A stretch of DNA of 45,832 nucleotides from an uncultured bacterium. Lineage in GTDB: Bacteria > Cyanobacteriota > Vampirovibrionia > Gastranaerophilales > Gastranaerophilaceae. The position numbers and the translations under genes were made by a program. Shown piece by piece: positions 1 to 7,441 of the stretch. The notes under the pieces are model-generated. The model had not been told where the DNA came from. It did not search any database and worked only from the letters and a program-made list of their open reading frames with translations. How positions within the stretch are numbered: position 1 is the stretch's first letter; every line of letters begins with the position of its first letter. The stretch spans positions 51,322-97,153 of the forward strand of contig CAPQCU010000004.1 in NCBI GenBank assembly GCA_948684385.1, written 5' to 3'.

Positions 1-78
1 CGGGTCGACAGGGTCAACCGGATCTACAGGATCAACTGGCGGGTCGACAGGGTCAACCGGATCTACAGGATCAACTGG
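1..78. repeat. Perfect tandem repeat, two 39-bp units, coding for PVDP
   Basis: Positions 1-39 and 40-78 are identical. They are in frame with the adhesin, each unit encoding 13 residues of the type (PVD)n-P on the minus strand. A degenerate continuation runs to about 115. The array probably extends beyond the window. Perfect units of this kind can change copy number by slippage or recombination. Confidence 0.9.
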
Positions 79-1860
79 CGGGTCTACAGGGTCTACAGGA
101 GGTTCAACCGGTTTTTCAGGGCCTACAAGGTAAGTTGTTTCGCCTTTAACCTGAACGCCGTCGTTGTGTCCGCCTTTACCATCTGTGATATCGTATGTGA
201 TAACTTCATCAGGGTTGATTGTTACAACTTTACCGTCTTTGATATCTGTGTAGTTAAGTTTGTAGTCTCTGCCCGGGAAGTCAACTTTAAGTTTATCTGT
301 TTCTTTGCCGACATTGATTTCTTTTGCGTGAACATCACCTGTGATTTCCATATATTTGTTTGGAGCTGTGATGTTGATTTTACCTGCGTTAGCACCTGTA
401 ACTTTTACATCACCCTTTGATAAGATATTTGCAGTTGTCGGTGTTTCGATTTTTGTAATGTTACCGCCTGCAATATTAATGTTTGCAACAGTTTTTGGAG
501 CATCAGGAATGTATGTGTAGTTTTCCATTACGCTGATAATTTTTGTTGTTCCGTCTAAACCGCCAAGGTAACCTGCTGAAGAGAATTCATATTCGTTAGC
601 TGTCAAAGTTGCTTTGCCGTCAGTTAATACGTTCAATTTGTCTGATTTTAAAGAAATCTTGTTAGCTTTTACATCTACTGTAGTCATTACATGACCTTCA
701 TTAGCGTGTGCTGATAAGTTTCCGCCGACTGTCAGGCTGCCGTCAAGCATCTGCTGTTGTTCGTAGTTATAGTTACCAATGTGAATGTTATTTTCTGATT
801 CGATTGTAACATCTCCGCCAACGGTGTTATTTCCGACTACGTGAACGAAATGTTTGTATCCTTCTTTATTTTCAGAAATCTTAGGTGTTTTAAGTGTCAT
901 GTTTTTACCAACCTGAACATTACCGACTTCTAAGAAGCCGCCGCCATTTGTCATATTCAAATTGCCGTCAACTTTTGTATTTCTTGCGTACATCAAAACG
1001 CCGTTTCCAGTAACATCAACATCACCTTTTACGTGAAGAGCTTTACCGTTTGCTACATAGTTTAAAGCAACGCTGTCATCTGATTTTACATTCAAATTAC
1101 CGTTAATTGTACCGCCGCCTACTGTTTTTACAATGCCTTTATCAGCAATTACATAAACATCGCCATCAATATTAACAGTTTCAAGTCTTACACCTTTCTT
1201 TGAAGCAAGGTTGCCTGTTGAAAGGTAATCCTGACCGTTTTGTGTAATAAGTTTCATACCGTCCTGAGTTTTGATTTCGCCTCTTACAACATCAATTGAA
1301 GGAGCTAAGATATTGAATTCACCGCCAACATTGAAATTAGAGTCCTGAATAGTTACCATTCCGACTGAAGCTGCTGTAGGAACATTTGTAATATCCATTC
1401 TGCCGTCTACGAAAGTTGCTGTCATCGGCTGGGTTGTAATCATTGCATCGCCTGCTGTTGTAAACTGAGCGCCATCAAATAAAACACCGTTAGGGTTTGA
1501 AATAATCAACTGAGCAATACCCTGATTTGCGTTAATCTGACCGTGAATGTTTGACATTCCTCTGTTAACTGTGTTCAAAACAGTGATACCGCTTACACCA
1601 TTATTAGCGTTAAAGTTTAAAGCTTCGCCTTTGTTAACATTTAATGTATCCCAGTTTACGTGAGAATTACCATTAAAGTTTAAGTTAACATTACCTGTGC
1701 CCTGACCGGTAACGCCATCAAAACCGCCTGTAGCGTTATTAATAACTGCACCGCCGTTGCCTGCACCAAGACCTGTGTCGATTGAAGCAGAAGCAATTTG
1801 CATTGTTGCGAATAAAGCGGTTAAAACAAGTGCTGAAACTTTTTTGCTTAATTTCTTCAT
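1..1860 (-). CDS. Filamentous haemagglutinin-like adhesin (TPS domain), 3' end outside window
   Basis: The reading frame is open from ATG 1858-1860 to the window edge, giving 620 codons without a stop. Residues 1-26 form a signal peptide (MKKLSKKVSALVLTALFATM, ending near ASA). Residues about 35-190 match the haemagglutination-activity/two-partner-secretion domain: N- and G-rich beta-helix sequence with NPNGVLF at 122-128. The rest is beta-helix-like, with many short N/G/V repeats. The last residues in view are PVDP repeats, a flexible or wall-spanning linker. A GAGGAG ribosome site lies 6-7 bases before the start. Such proteins are exported by Sec and usually passed through a TpsB outer-membrane pore; none is in view. 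Two glycosyltransferases lie just upstream on the same strand. The family is well supported; the exact adhesin role is inferred. Confidence 0.85.
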   Translation of the reverse strand, partial: MKKLSKKVSALVLTALFATMQIASASIDTGLGAGNGGAVINNATGGFDGVTGQGTGNVNLNFNGNSHVNWDTLNVNKGEALNFNANNGVSGITVLNTVNRGMSNIHGQINANQGIAQLIISNPNGVLFDGAQFTTAGDAMITTQPMTATFVDGRMDITNVPTAASVGMVTIQDSNFNVGGEFNILAPSIDVVRGEIKTQDGMKLITQNGQDYLSTGNLASKKGVRLETVNIDGDVYVIADKGIVKTVGGGTINGNLNVKSDDSVALNYVANGKALHVKGDVDVTGNGVLMYARNTKVDGNLNMTNGGGFLEVGNVQVGKNMTLKTPKISENKEGYKHFVHVVGNNTVGGDVTIESENNIHIGNYNYEQQQMLDGSLTVGGNLSAHANEGHVMTTVDVKANKISLKSDKLNVLTDGKATLTANEYEFSSAGYLGGLDGTTKIISVMENYTYIPDAPKTVANINIAGGNITKIETPTTANILSKGDVKVTGANAGKINITAPNKYMEITGDVHAKEINVGKETDKLKVDFPGRDYKLNYTDIKDGKVVTINPDEVITYDITDGKGGHNDGVQVKGETTYLVGPEKPVEPPVDPVDPPVDPVDPVDPVDPPVDPVDPVDPVDP

Positions 1861-1939
1861 ATTAAAACTCCTCTATTTTCCTTTTCTTATTTATTTAAAG
1901 TTTTTGGAGTTTTAAAAATTGCCTTTTCGTAACAGAAGT

Positions 1940-2902
1940 TTACAATAATTTTTGAAAATATTTTTCAAAGAACTCTTTGTAATCCAAATTCAATATATTC
2001 TTATAAATCCCAAACAAAGTAAGACGCTCGCAAATATTAGAATCCAGACCTTCTTCTTCATATTTTCTAAGCCTTGAGCGCATCTCTTCATAATATTCCT
2101 GTCTTAAATTTTCGTCTGTTTTAAAGTATTCCTGCGCAAACCTCTTGTATTTATGCTGGAATAGCGCATATTTGTAATTGCGGCTCAATCCTTTTGAGTC
2201 AATCAAAGCTTCAATCATATCCGTTATTTTGAATAAATCAAAAGTATTCTTGCTAAAACTATTATTTCTAAAATAATACATTGGATTGAAATCAATTTTT
2301 ATCGATTTTGCTAAAAACATAGTTAAAAAGAAGAAATACTGTTCTTCATAATTAAGCCCCTCGGGAAAAGGGTTTTCAGGAATTAAGCCGGCGCGGTAAA
2401 TCTTGTTGCAGGCAGACATGATTCCGTGAAACGGATTTATGCAGTCGTCAAAAACATGAATAGTATTAGTATCTTTGTGATTTTTCCATTCATTTATGTT
2501 GAAAAAATACTTCGGATAAACAGTATTTGAAGTTTTATTGATTTCAACAGCATTGAACATATAAATATCAGGTTTATTTTCAAGCTCAATAAATTTTTTA
2601 TAAAGGCTTAAAGAGACTCTGTCATCCGGGTCAACAAAAGAAATATACTCACCTTTTACCTTTTTTAAACCGAGGTTTCTGGCAGAAGAAGCCCCGCCGT
2701 TTTCTTTATTTATAATTATAAACCTGCTATCACTCTCTTTAAATCTTTGTAAAATTTCAACAGAACAGTCTGTAGAGCCGTCGTTTACGCAGATAAACTC
2801 TAAGTTTTGATAAGTCTGCAGCCTCAAAGAATTCAAACATTCTTCAAGAAACTCTGCAGCGTTGTATACAGGTATAATTACTGATATTAAAGGCGTTGTC
2901 AT
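1940..2902 (-). CDS. GT2 family glycosyltransferase
   Basis: This 320-residue protein has a GT-A fold start typical of family 2: SVIIPVYNAAEFLEECLNSL at about 6-25, then CVNDGSTD and a DPDDR motif (the DXD-type nucleotide-sugar/metal site) near residue 91. No membrane helix is evident, so it probably acts in the cytoplasm, adding a sugar to a lipid carrier or protein. It overlaps the upstream GT2 by 4 bp (ATGA), so the two are co-transcribed. It ends 79 bp before the adhesin start. Surface glycan or adhesin glycosylation is an inference from position; acceptor and sugar cannot be read from the sequence. Confidence 0.88.
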   Translation of the reverse strand: MTTPLISVIIPVYNAAEFLEECLNSLRLQTYQNLEFICVNDGSTDCSVEILQRFKESDSRFIIINKENGGASSARNLGLKKVKGEYISFVDPDDRVSLSLYKKFIELENKPDIYMFNAVEINKTSNTVYPKYFFNINEWKNHKDTNTIHVFDDCINPFHGIMSACNKIYRAGLIPENPFPEGLNYEEQYFFFLTMFLAKSIKIDFNPMYYFRNNSFSKNTFDLFKITDMIEALIDSKGLSRNYKYALFQHKYKRFAQEYFKTDENLRQEYYEEMRSRLRKYEEEGLDSNICERLTLFGIYKNILNLDYKEFFEKYFQKLL

Positions 2903-3864
2903 TTTTTTAACCTGCTTTCAAAATGTCTAAAGTCTCTGTAACTTTTATTCAAAATCTTCTGGAACGCATAGTAAACATTCTTTCGTTTCAAAATTTCCAT
3001 ATCGTAGCTTGAAAAATCGATATTTCCGTAAGTTTCCTGAAGCAGGTTAAAAACTTCTCTCTTATCGGAAGCAGGAGACTCAAGCATTTTAACCATTACG
3101 CTTTCCATTTGATTAATTAAAAGAACGGTCTTATATTTTTCAAATTTTCCGTATTTTTCAAAAATTTCTGTAATGATTTTGTTGATTTTGAATATCTCTG
3201 CAAATTTAGATTTTGATACTGAGCTCTGTTTTCTGTAAAAATACAGCGGCTCTAAATAATAAGAAATACGTTTTGCTTTGAGCCAGCATTCTGCAAAGAA
3301 AACATTCTCTTCCAAAATCGTTCCCTCAAGAAACTTTATGTCTTTAATAAAGCTCCGTCTGTACATTTTTCCGCAGACTGAGGAAAGCATTTTGATATAA
3401 AACTCAGCATTTAAATCCTGTTCATTAAATACAGGTTTGTTAATATGCATTTCAAATTCTTTTTTGGGCGGAAGCTCTAAAACGTTTCCCGTCATACCGT
3501 ATAATTGAAAAATATACGAAAACATAAAATCAGCTTTGTTTTCACACATAACGGCATACATTTTCTCTAAAGCAACCGGAGATAGAAAATCATCCGAATC
3601 AACAAAAGTTAAATACTCACCTTTTGCATGTTTCATCCCGAAATTCCTTGCACAGGAAATTCCCTCATTCTGTTTAGAATAAACTTTTATACGTTTATCA
3701 AGCTCAGCATATTTTCTTAAAATTGCAAGAGAACTGTCTGTAGAACCGTCATTAACACAAATAACTTCAAAATCCTTAAAGCCCTGATTAATCAGGCTGT
3801 CAAGGCAAATATCCAGATACTCTTCTTTATTATAAACCGGAACTATTACGGAAATTTTTACCAT
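2899..3864 (-). CDS. GT2 family glycosyltransferase
   Basis: This 321-residue paralogue of the downstream gene has SVIVPVYNKEEYLDICLDSL at 5-24, CVNDGSTDSS and the DSDDF catalytic-type motif near residue 91. Both proteins continue with a similar C-terminal helical region, so they probably arose by duplication. The start ATG lies 6 bases after a TAAAAT box (3871-3876), which predicts a leaderless transcript; no Shine-Dalgarno sequence is seen. It is the first gene of a minus-strand unit GT2-GT2-(adhesin). Confidence 0.88.
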   Translation of the reverse strand: MVKISVIVPVYNKEEYLDICLDSLINQGFKDFEVICVNDGSTDSSLAILRKYAELDKRIKVYSKQNEGISCARNFGMKHAKGEYLTFVDSDDFLSPVALEKMYAVMCENKADFMFSYIFQLYGMTGNVLELPPKKEFEMHINKPVFNEQDLNAEFYIKMLSSVCGKMYRRSFIKDIKFLEGTILEENVFFAECWLKAKRISYYLEPLYFYRKQSSVSKSKFAEIFKINKIITEIFEKYGKFEKYKTVLLINQMESVMVKMLESPASDKREVFNLLQETYGNIDFSSYDMEILKRKNVYYAFQKILNKSYRDFRHFESRLKK

Positions 3865-3870
3865 AGAAAT

Positions 3871-3876
3871 ATTTTA
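3871..3876 (-). promoter_or_regulatory. -10 box of the GT2 pair, leaderless configuration
   Basis: TAAAAT on the minus strand is separated from ATG 3864 by six bases, so the usual start point (7 bases after the box) is the A of the ATG. Confidence 0.5.
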
Positions 3877-3960
3877 AACCAAAATTAGGGTAATAGCAAT
3901 CCGGGGGAGGGAATTTGTAATCATGCGTGTTAGTTTTCAAATGAAAAAAGGAGACAAAAA

Positions 3961-4515
3961 ATGACAGAAAAAAGATTTTTAGGCTTTGTCCTTACAGAAG
4001 GCATTCTGCTTACTGTTTTAGGTATTGTAATGCTTATGATTCCAAAAGTTACAACAGCAACTTTCGGAATTATGATAAGCATTGCGTTTATAGTATATGG
4101 CGGATACAAAATTCTGAACGCAATAATGACCAGAAATTATATCAGACATTTCTTTTTTAATATTCTTCTGGGACTTCTGTTAATTGCAACAGGTATTCTT
4201 TTGCTTAATGCACCGTATTTGAACCTTGTTCTTATTACAAGCTTTGCAGCTGTTTATTTCATTCTTGAAAGCATTTCTACCTGGGCATTTTCTATACAGA
4301 ATAGAAAAACTCTAAGCTTCTGGTGGGCAGGAATTCCGGTTGCTATTATGCAGTTCTTGCTTGGCTTAATCATACTCTTAGGGCTTCCGCAGACCGCACT
4401 CTGGGTTGTAGGAGTTCTTGCAGGAGTTAACTTCCTGATTACAGGTATGGTTATGATAAGCACTTATCTCGCAACAAAATACTCATACTCAATCAATAAT
4501 ATCAGGGAGGCATAA
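3961..4515 (+). CDS. DUF308/HdeD-like membrane protein
   Basis: This 184-residue protein is almost entirely hydrophobic, with about six membrane segments in three similar pairs (LTEGILLTVLGIVMLMIPKV, then an IAFIVYGGYKIL-type segment, repeated). This is the pattern of the DUF308 repeat found in HdeD acid-resistance-type proteins. AAGGAGA lies 7 bases before the ATG. The rhodanese gene follows after 1 bp, so the two are an operon. HdeD-like function in acid stress is known only for enterobacteria and should not be assumed here. Confidence 0.8.
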   Translation: MTEKRFLGFVLTEGILLTVLGIVMLMIPKVTTATFGIMISIAFIVYGGYKILNAIMTRNYIRHFFFNILLGLLLIATGILLLNAPYLNLVLITSFAAVYFILESISTWAFSIQNRKTLSFWWAGIPVAIMQFLLGLIILLGLPQTALWVVGVLAGVNFLITGMVMISTYLATKYSYSINNIREA

Positions 4516-4516
4516 A

Positions 4517-4906
4517 ATGTTTGAAGACGAAATTAAAGAAGTTAGAAGCAATCCGGAGAAGGCAGAATGTTATTTTTCTAAGAAGCTTGCTTTTTCACTG
4601 GGACCTGTTGAGCTTAAAGATTTAAGCGGCGAACAAAATGTCAAAATAATTGATGTAAGAAACCGCGCCGATTACGAAATCGGACACATCCCGCAAGCGA
4701 TTTCAATCCCTTACGAAGAGCTTTCTGAAAAAATGAAAGAGCTTAAAAAAGACGATTTGCATATAATTTATTGTTATAACGCTTACTGCCATTTAGGTGC
4801 ACGCGCAGCGTATATGCTTGCAAAGAACTCTTTCTCTGTAATGGAACTCTGCGGAGGTTTTAAAACCTGGAGCGAAGAATTCAGGTTCGCAACAACAACT
4901 GATTAA
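4517..4906 (+). CDS. Rhodanese-like domain protein
   Basis: This 129-residue single-domain rhodanese has IIDVRNRADYEIGHIPQAIS (substrate-loop side) near 44-63 and an active-site loop CYNAYCHLGARAA near 88-100. The loop has a cysteine followed by the short loop and arginine expected for sulfur transfer; it contains two cysteines, so which is catalytic is uncertain. It is cytoplasmic and co-transcribed with the DUF308 gene. Typical roles are persulfide transfer or redox sensing. Confidence 0.85.
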   Translation: MFEDEIKEVRSNPEKAECYFSKKLAFSLGPVELKDLSGEQNVKIIDVRNRADYEIGHIPQAISIPYEELSEKMKELKKDDLHIIYCYNAYCHLGARAAYMLAKNSFSVMELCGGFKTWSEEFRFATTTD

Positions 4907-4909
4907 AAC

Positions 4910-4944
4910 AACAAGCGGCGGATGCTTTACATCCGCCGCTTGTT
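4910..4944. terminator. Perfect 15-bp hairpin, probably bidirectional
   Basis: Arms 4910-4924 and 4930-4944 are perfectly complementary around a 5-nt loop and lie four bases after the rhodanese stop. The minus side is followed by a short T run (TGTTTTAATC). Confidence 0.75.
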
Positions 4945-4963
4945 CCTCAATAACCACAAAAGT

Positions 4964-4999
4964 AAAAAAAACGGCGAGCCTGAAAGAAACACTCACCGT
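4964..4999 (-). terminator. Rho-independent terminator of the HAD-like gene
   Basis: On the minus strand ACGGTGAG (4992-4999) pairs with CTCGCCGT (4971-4978) with one G-T pair, followed at once by a run of T. It lies 8 bases after the stop of the gene ending at 5007. Confidence 0.8.
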
Positions 5000-5006
5000 A
5001 TAGAAA

Positions 5007-5435
5007 CTACTTCCAGTATGGCTGGAAGTTTATTATGTCATTGAATGTTTTTTCGTAATCACCCTCAAACCGTAACGCTCGGTCGTCAATAATAACGGTT
5101 GCTTTTGGATTTTTTACGTTAGAAACATTCGAGATGTATTTGTCAAGCTTGTATTTAATTAACCATTCTATAGTTAGTTTCAAATCTCTTACTGTATAAA
5201 CTTCTACATTAAAATGCTGTGATAATTTTTCGAGAAATTTTTCTGCACCTTCTTTTGGCGGAGGGATTTCTCCTTCTATATAGCTTCCGCAGTAAGTATT
5301 AAGTACGCCATCAAGGTCTACGAGCAGCGATTTGTTACGTTGTATTTCTTTCTTGCAAAAAAATAGTATAAACATAACAATCTGCAGCAACGCTAGAAGT
5401 ATCACACAGATTGAAATAATATCGATTTTTGTCAT
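5007..5435 (-). CDS. Membrane-anchored HAD-superfamily-like protein
   Basis: This 142-residue protein has an N-terminal membrane helix at about 5-27. Residue 38 onward resembles a minimal HAD fold: LLVDLDGVLN (motif I, two aspartates), a threonine in VYTVRDL (motif II position) and VIIDDRALRF (motif IV, DD). The domain is much shorter than normal HAD phosphatases and lacks an obvious cap, like small 'HAD-like hydrolase' proteins of phages and gut bacteria. A membrane tether on this domain is unusual. AGGAG precedes the start; a terminator follows. It is divergent from the XRE island. The substrate is unknown. Confidence 0.7.
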   Translation of the reverse strand: MTKIDIISICVILLALLQIVMFILFFCKKEIQRNKSLLVDLDGVLNTYCGSYIEGEIPPPKEGAEKFLEKLSQHFNVEVYTVRDLKLTIEWLIKYKLDKYISNVSNVKNPKATVIIDDRALRFEGDYEKTFNDIINFQPYWK

Positions 5436-5490
5436 GTTGTTCTCCTGTTATATATTATTAATCTATTTTTTATCTTTATAAAGATTGCAT

Positions 5491-5530
5491 TATTCATTAA
5501 TAATATATTTATACACCTTTATAATGAATA
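5491..5530. promoter_or_regulatory. Inverted repeat, candidate operator before the XRE cluster
   Basis: TATTCATTA (5491-5499) and TAATGAATA (5522-5530) are perfect 9-bp inverted arms 22 bp apart, in the 129-bp divergent region upstream of the first XRE gene. This is a plausible binding site for one of the adjacent regulators. Confidence 0.5.
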
Positions 5531-5551
5531 GATAAACTCATAAAAAAACAC

Positions 5552-5557
5552 TATCAT
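5552..5557 (+). promoter_or_regulatory. -10 box of the first XRE gene
   Basis: TATCAT lies seven bases before ATG 5565. There is no Shine-Dalgarno sequence, which points to a leaderless or nearly leaderless transcript. Confidence 0.45.
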
Positions 5558-5564
5558 GTGAAGT

Positions 5565-5909
5565 ATGGTTAATAGTGAAGATATCAAAATTAATGTAGGT
5601 TTGTCATTAAAAGAATTACGTACAAATAAAGGTCTTACTCAGGAAGAATTAGCAGAAGAAGTAGGATTACAACCTAATACAATTGCTAAAATTGAAGTTG
5701 GAAAAATTTATATTACAAGTAAAACCCTTGCCAAATTTTGTAATTTTTTTCAAGTTTCTCCGACAATTTTTTATACTCCAAAAGTCTATTTAAATATACA
5801 AGAAAACCTAGATTATATCCAAGAAATAAATGAACTGTTACCATCTTGTAACTCAAAAACTTTGAATGCTGTACGCAATGTAGCCGTTATAATGCAAAGC
5901 TCCCAATAA
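5565..5909 (+). CDS. XRE/Cro-CI family DNA-binding protein
   Basis: This 114-residue protein has a helix-turn-helix at about 13-66 with the classic LTQEELAEEVGLQPNTIAKIE core, followed by a short acidic/helical C-terminal region that may dimerise. It is the first of four small regulator genes on this strand, with a palindrome and inverted repeats around it, so autoregulation is likely. It has no catalytic or peptidase domain, so it is not a LexA/CI self-cleaving repressor. Confidence 0.85.
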   Translation: MVNSEDIKINVGLSLKELRTNKGLTQEELAEEVGLQPNTIAKIEVGKIYITSKTLAKFCNFFQVSPTIFYTPKVYLNIQENLDYIQEINELLPSCNSKTLNAVRNVAVIMQSSQ

Positions 5910-5944
5910 TTTAACTTGTATTAAGTATCATTTTATCCTCATTT

Positions 5945-5962
5945 TACTTCCTATAGGAAGTA
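5945..5962. promoter_or_regulatory. Perfect 18-bp palindrome, candidate operator
   Basis: TACTTCCTATAGGAAGTA is a perfect palindrome. It overlaps the expected -35 position of the promoter whose TATTAT -10 box is 5983-5988, just where a repressor would block RNA polymerase. A right half-site (TAGGAAGTA) recurs at 7683-7691. Confidence 0.55.
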
Positions 5963-5982
5963 GCTACACTAAGAATAACAGT

Positions 5983-5988
5983 TATTAT
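5983..5988 (+). promoter_or_regulatory. -10 box of the second XRE gene, leaderless configuration
   Basis: TATTAT ends seven bases before the A of ATG 5995. No Shine-Dalgarno sequence is present, and this spacing supports 5995 as the start. Confidence 0.5.
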
Positions 5989-5994
5989 GAAAAA

Positions 5995-6270
5995 ATGCAA
6001 GGAAAAAAATCAAAATGTTTACAACTAGCACAAGCCTTAGGTTCAACTATTAAAAAATATAGGATTAATGTGCTTGGAAAAACAATGTCAAAACTTGCAG
6101 ATGAATATGAACTAAGATCCGGCACTTTATGTAAAGTAGAGAAAGCCGATGGAGCTGCTAAATTAGAAACTATATGGCAAATTGCAGAAGCAATGAACAT
6201 AAAAACATCAGAATTAATAAAGTTGGTTGAAGAAGAACTTGGCGACGATTTCAAATTCATGGATGAGTAG
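5995..6270 (+). CDS. Small XRE-like regulator
   Basis: This 91-residue protein has a divergent helix-turn-helix: MSKLADEYELRSGTLCKVE near 29-47, then a helix LETIWQIAEAMNIKTSELI typical of the last helices of XRE domains. The C-terminus is acidic (ELGDDFKFMDE). The start is chosen from the promoter spacing. It lies between two other XRE genes, 10 bp before the next. The family assignment is fair; the target is unknown. Confidence 0.7.
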   Translation: MQGKKSKCLQLAQALGSTIKKYRINVLGKTMSKLADEYELRSGTLCKVEKADGAAKLETIWQIAEAMNIKTSELIKLVEEELGDDFKFMDE

Positions 6271-6280
6271 TTATTAAATT

Positions 6281-6532
6281 ATGATAATAAATCAAGGTTT
6301 TGAAGAATATTTTTATAAAAATATTGCATTACAGATACGGAAATATCGTATAGAAAGAGGATTAACTCAAGAACAATTATCTGAAATGTTGTCTAAAAAC
6401 TTGAAATATATCGGTCATATAGAACGATGTGAGAGAAAAATAAGTAATACTGTTTTAATCGAATTTATGAAACTCATGCAAATTCAACCCTCTGAGTTTT
6501 ATGCATTTGAAACCCCTTATAAATGGAATTAA
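6281..6532 (+). CDS. Small XRE-family regulator
   Basis: This 83-residue protein is a complete helix-turn-helix domain (QIRKYRIERGLTQEQLSEML near 18-37, then a recognition helix and an LIEFMKLMQIQPSEFYAF tail). It is essentially a stand-alone DNA-binding domain. It lies 10 bp downstream of the previous XRE gene and is probably translated from the same message. Confidence 0.8.
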   Translation: MIINQGFEEYFYKNIALQIRKYRIERGLTQEQLSEMLSKNLKYIGHIERCERKISNTVLIEFMKLMQIQPSEFYAFETPYKWN

Positions 6533-6557
6533 ACAAAATATATCAGAGAGACGCACT

Positions 6558-6758
6558 ATGATAGTAAATCAGTTAGCAAAATTAATGGCGGAAAAACATT
6601 TAGATTGTCGTGACATTGTAAAAATGACAGGACTAGATAATCATGCTGTGAAAAAATTATATAAAGCTGAAACGACCAGAATAACATTTGAAACTCTGGA
6701 TAAATTATGCTTCGCACTTGAATGTGACACTAATGATATTTTAAAATACCAGCCATAA
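6558..6758 (+). CDS. Tiny Cro-type XRE regulator (YozG-like)
   Basis: This 66-residue protein consists of one helix-turn-helix: NQLAKLMAEKHLDCRDIVKM, a recognition helix DNHAVKKLY and the ending FALECDTNDILKYQP, which is common in short Cro/CI-type proteins. An upstream in-frame ATG at 6501 would overlap the preceding gene; ATG 6558, with AGAGAG shortly before it, is the better start. It is the last of four consecutive regulators. Confidence 0.8.
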   Translation: MIVNQLAKLMAEKHLDCRDIVKMTGLDNHAVKKLYKAETTRITFETLDKLCFALECDTNDILKYQP

Positions 6759-6784
6759 TTTAACCCCATTTAACTTTTATAGCC

Positions 6785-6813
6785 TTGATTTTATGTAAAC
6801 TTTAGTTTACAAT
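6785..6813 (+). promoter_or_regulatory. Promoter and operator of the toxin-antitoxin pair
   Basis: TTGATT (6785-6790), 17 bp, TACAAT (6808-6813) form a good promoter. Between and over the -10 box lies a perfect inverted repeat, TGTAAACT-TT-AGTTTACA (6794-6811), the expected place for autorepression by the antitoxin. The start codon begins exactly 7 bases after the -10 box, so the mRNA is probably leaderless. Confidence 0.7.
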
Positions 6814-6819
6814 ATAAAT

Positions 6820-7149
6820 ATGAAAGAAATTCATTTTTATCAGCATACAAATAATAAAGTTCCCGTCGTTGAATGGTTGAAAAGCTTAGACAAACCTTTT
6901 CGCATCAGAGTTCAAGACAGGCTTACAAGAATTGAACAAGACGACAATTTCGGCGATTTCAAAAAGCTAAATAACGAAATTTCAGAACTGTGTTTTAATT
7001 TTGGAAGCGGATACAGAATTTATTATACAGAAGTGGATAATATTGTAGTTTTGCTTTTAAATGCAGGTGATAAAAAATTTCAAAGTAACGACATATTAAA
7101 AGCTAAAGAGTATTTAACAATATGGAGACAAAACAATGACAAATTATAA
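6820..7149 (+). CDS. HigB/RelE-superfamily toxin (Gp49-like)
   Basis: This 109-residue protein matches the phage-derived Gp49-like/HigB group of RelE toxins: VEWLKSLDKPFRIRVQDRL near the start, LNFG-type strands (ELCFNFGSGYRIYYTEVDN) with the conserved glycine-tyrosine-arginine, and LLLNAGDKKFQSNDILKAKEY near the end. The family cleaves mRNA on the ribosome. Toxin-first order and a 14-bp overlap with the antitoxin gene are typical of higBA loci. Confidence 0.88.
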   Translation: MKEIHFYQHTNNKVPVVEWLKSLDKPFRIRVQDRLTRIEQDDNFGDFKKLNNEISELCFNFGSGYRIYYTEVDNIVVLLLNAGDKKFQSNDILKAKEYLTIWRQNNDKL

Positions 7150-7441
7150 AAATTCAATATCACTGGATGAAGCATTCAATCAGGTATTTGATAACGAAGA
7201 AGATTTGAAAGAGTACTTAAGTTATGCTTTTGAACAATATATAGAAGACGGTAATTTCAATGTATTTTATCGTGCATTAGAGCTTGCAATAAAAGCTAAA
7301 GATTCAATGCAGGGTTTCGCCAATAAAGTAGATTTAAGCAGAACAGGTTTATATAACATTATCCAGGGCAAAAAAGAGCCTAAAATAACAACACTTGCCA
7401 AAATTCTTAAGGAATTAGGATTAACATTGAAAGTTGCTTAA
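7136..7441 (+). CDS. HigA-like antitoxin with C-terminal HTH
   Basis: In this 101-residue protein the N-terminal half is acidic (DEAFNQVFDNEEDLKEYL), fit to wrap the basic toxin. The C-terminal half is a helix-turn-helix (GFANKVDLSRTGLYNIIQGKKEPKITTLAKILKELGL), the probable DNA-binding part that reads the inverted repeat at 6794-6811. GGAG precedes the start inside the toxin gene. Pairing with the toxin is strongly suggested by overlap. Confidence 0.88.
   Translation: MTNYKNSISLDEAFNQVFDNEEDLKEYLSYAFEQYIEDGNFNVFYRALELAIKAKDSMQGFANKVDLSRTGLYNIIQGKKEPKITTLAKILKELGLTLKVA

Noticed and set aside
166..420. Plus-strand open frame of 84 codons inside the adhesin region
   Set aside because: It lies fully opposite the long adhesin frame, has no ribosome site, and its F/C/V-rich translation is that of an antisense shadow.
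1861..1939. Terminator between the GT2 gene and the adhesin
   Set aside because: Only a loose A/T-rich inverted pattern is present, no stable stem with T run; co-transcription remains possible.
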